Positions 6,433 to 7,226 of a stretch of 7,226 nucleotides of DNA are shown here, piece by piece. A program made the position numbers and the translations under genes. Position 1 is the stretch's first letter; each line of letters begins with the position of its first letter. Under the pieces are notes generated by a model, which saw only the letters and a program-made list of their open reading frames with translations, did no database searches and was not told where the DNA came from. Origin of the DNA: Lachnospiraceae bacterium (GTDB taxonomy: Bacteria > Bacillota > Clostridia > Lachnospirales > Lachnospiraceae); NCBI GenBank assembly GCA_021199395.1, contig JAJQIE010000187.1, positions 1 to 7,226 of the forward strand. Reading direction: 5' to 3'.

Positions 6433-7226
6433 ATGCGTTCGAAGAGACGACAGGACAGATATCGGGAAGAACAACGGAAAGGGTTTCCGCTGCGGACAGC
6501 GCTGGGGATTCTCATTTTTGCCATCGGCTTTGGCGTGGTGGTCTATCCGGCGGTGAGCAATCTCTGGAATCGTTATCGGCAGTCGCAGCTTACGCAGAGC
6601 TATGACCAGGCGCTGGGGCAGGCCGAAGAGGAAGATCTGACCGCCATGTGGGAGGCAGCCTGGGAATACAACGCAAACCTGGCGGGCAATTTCATCGGAG
6701 ACGCGTTTGAGGGCGCGTTGGCGGAGACGGAGACATCAACAGCGGCGGAGACGGAGACTTCAACAGCGGCGGACGGATCCGATCCGGCAGCGGACGGTGA
6801 GGGTTCGGAGATATCCGCACAGGACGACGTTCTTTATCAATCCCTGCTGAACGTCGCCGGCGATGGCGTGATGGGGTATCTATCGATTCCTGAGATAAAT
6901 GTTTCCCTGCCGATTTATCATGGGACAGGCTCGGAAGAGCTGCAAAAGGGGATCGGTCATCTCTATGGCACTTCTCTTCCTGTGGGCGGAGCGAGCACGC
7001 ATACCGTCCTGGCGGGTCACAGGGGGCTGCCGGGCGCGGCGCTTCTGACGGATCTGGATTATCTGGAAACGGGAGATTTCTTTTTCCTGTATATTCTGGA
7101 TGAGGTACTTGCCTATGAGGTCATTTCCGTAGAAATAGTGGAGCCGACGCAGACGGACAGCCTTGCGGTTCAGGAGGGGGAAGACCTGGCTACGATCGTG
7201 ACCTGTACGCCCTACGGGGTCAATAC
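6433..7226 (+). CDS. Class C sortase, second copy (3' partial)
   Basis: The frame is open from the ATG at 6433 to the window end, giving 264 residues without a stop. It is clearly a paralogue of the preceding sortase: shared YPAVSNLWNRYRQ (38-50), WEAAWEYNA (73-81), NVAGDGVMGYLSIP (140-153), YHGT, SLPVGG and AGHRGLP. Membrane segment about 21-43, preceded by a strongly basic cytoplasmic stretch. Catalytic His196 and Cys258 (TIVTCTPYGVN) are 62 residues apart, as in the first copy; the catalytic Arg and the C-terminal membrane anchor lie beyond the window. The lid again reads Asp-Ala-Phe (90-92). Between lid and catalytic domain there is an extra acidic, Thr/Ala-rich linker of about 30 residues with a tandem AETETSTA repeat. 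Its likely role is pilin polymerisation or attachment of the ancillary subunit; which of the two cannot be told. Confidence 0.92.
   Translation, partial: MRSKRRQDRYREEQRKGFPLRTALGILIFAIGFGVVVYPAVSNLWNRYRQSQLTQSYDQALGQAEEEDLTAMWEAAWEYNANLAGNFIGDAFEGALAETETSTAAETETSTAADGSDPAADGEGSEISAQDDVLYQSLLNVAGDGVMGYLSIPEINVSLPIYHGTGSEELQKGIGHLYGTSLPVGGASTHTVLAGHRGLPGAALLTDLDYLETGDFFFLYILDEVLAYEVISVEIVEPTQTDSLAVQEGEDLATIVTCTPYGVN
6721..6768 (+). repeat. 24-bp tandem repeat (two copies) in the second sortase gene
   Basis: Units 6721-6744 and 6745-6768 are identical at 23 of 24 bases (A or T at 6735/6759) and in frame, encoding AETETSTA twice. They lie in the disordered-looking linker between the lid and the catalytic domain. 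In-frame units of this kind can gain or lose copies by slippage without breaking the enzyme. Confidence 0.9.

Noticed and set aside
6371..6556. Short plus-strand frame after the first sortase
   Set aside because: It overlaps the real start of the second sortase in another frame, has no ribosome site of its own and no recognisable product.

Overview
The window is a cell-surface pilus (sortase-assembled fimbria) locus from a Gram-positive bacterium. Good AAGGAG-type ribosome sites, two LPxTG surface proteins, two class C sortases and moderately GC-rich coding DNA suggest a gut Clostridia/Lachnospiraceae-like Firmicute. The lineage is inferred from style only; no marker gene is present.

All genes lie on the + strand. 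(1) Positions 1-2236 hold the 3' part of a large LPATG-anchored surface protein with an SdrD_B-like domain and two Cna_B/SpaA-like domains, probably an ancillary or tip pilin; its 5' end is outside the window. (2) A 180-bp intergenic region (2237-2416) holds four alternating copies of a CAATGTGCG/CGCACATTG element and a candidate promoter. (3) Positions 2417-4141 encode a complete backbone-type pilin: signal peptide, isopeptide-forming D2-type domain, SpaA/Cna_B domain and LPATG. (4) Positions 4221-5501 encode a cytoplasmic AAA-ATPase-like protein of the family usually fused to a PD-(D/E)XK nuclease. Here it ends before that domain, has its own candidate promoter overlapping the pilin stop codon, and overlaps the next gene by 4 bp. 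(5) Positions 5498-6370 encode a complete class C sortase. (6) A 62-bp spacer carries what looks like a relic of a sortase 3' end. (7) From 6433 to the window end runs a second class C sortase, cut off just after its catalytic cysteine.

The two surface proteins share the motif LPATGSVG, so one sortase could act on both. The expected scheme is that one or both class C sortases cleave between Thr and Gly and join the backbone subunits through a lysine, with the large protein added as an accessory subunit. The part that does not fit is the truncated AAA-ATPase-like gene between pilin and sortases. It is the main candidate for something unusual: either an intruder that has settled into the operon or a regulatory or accessory ATPase coupled to sortase translation.
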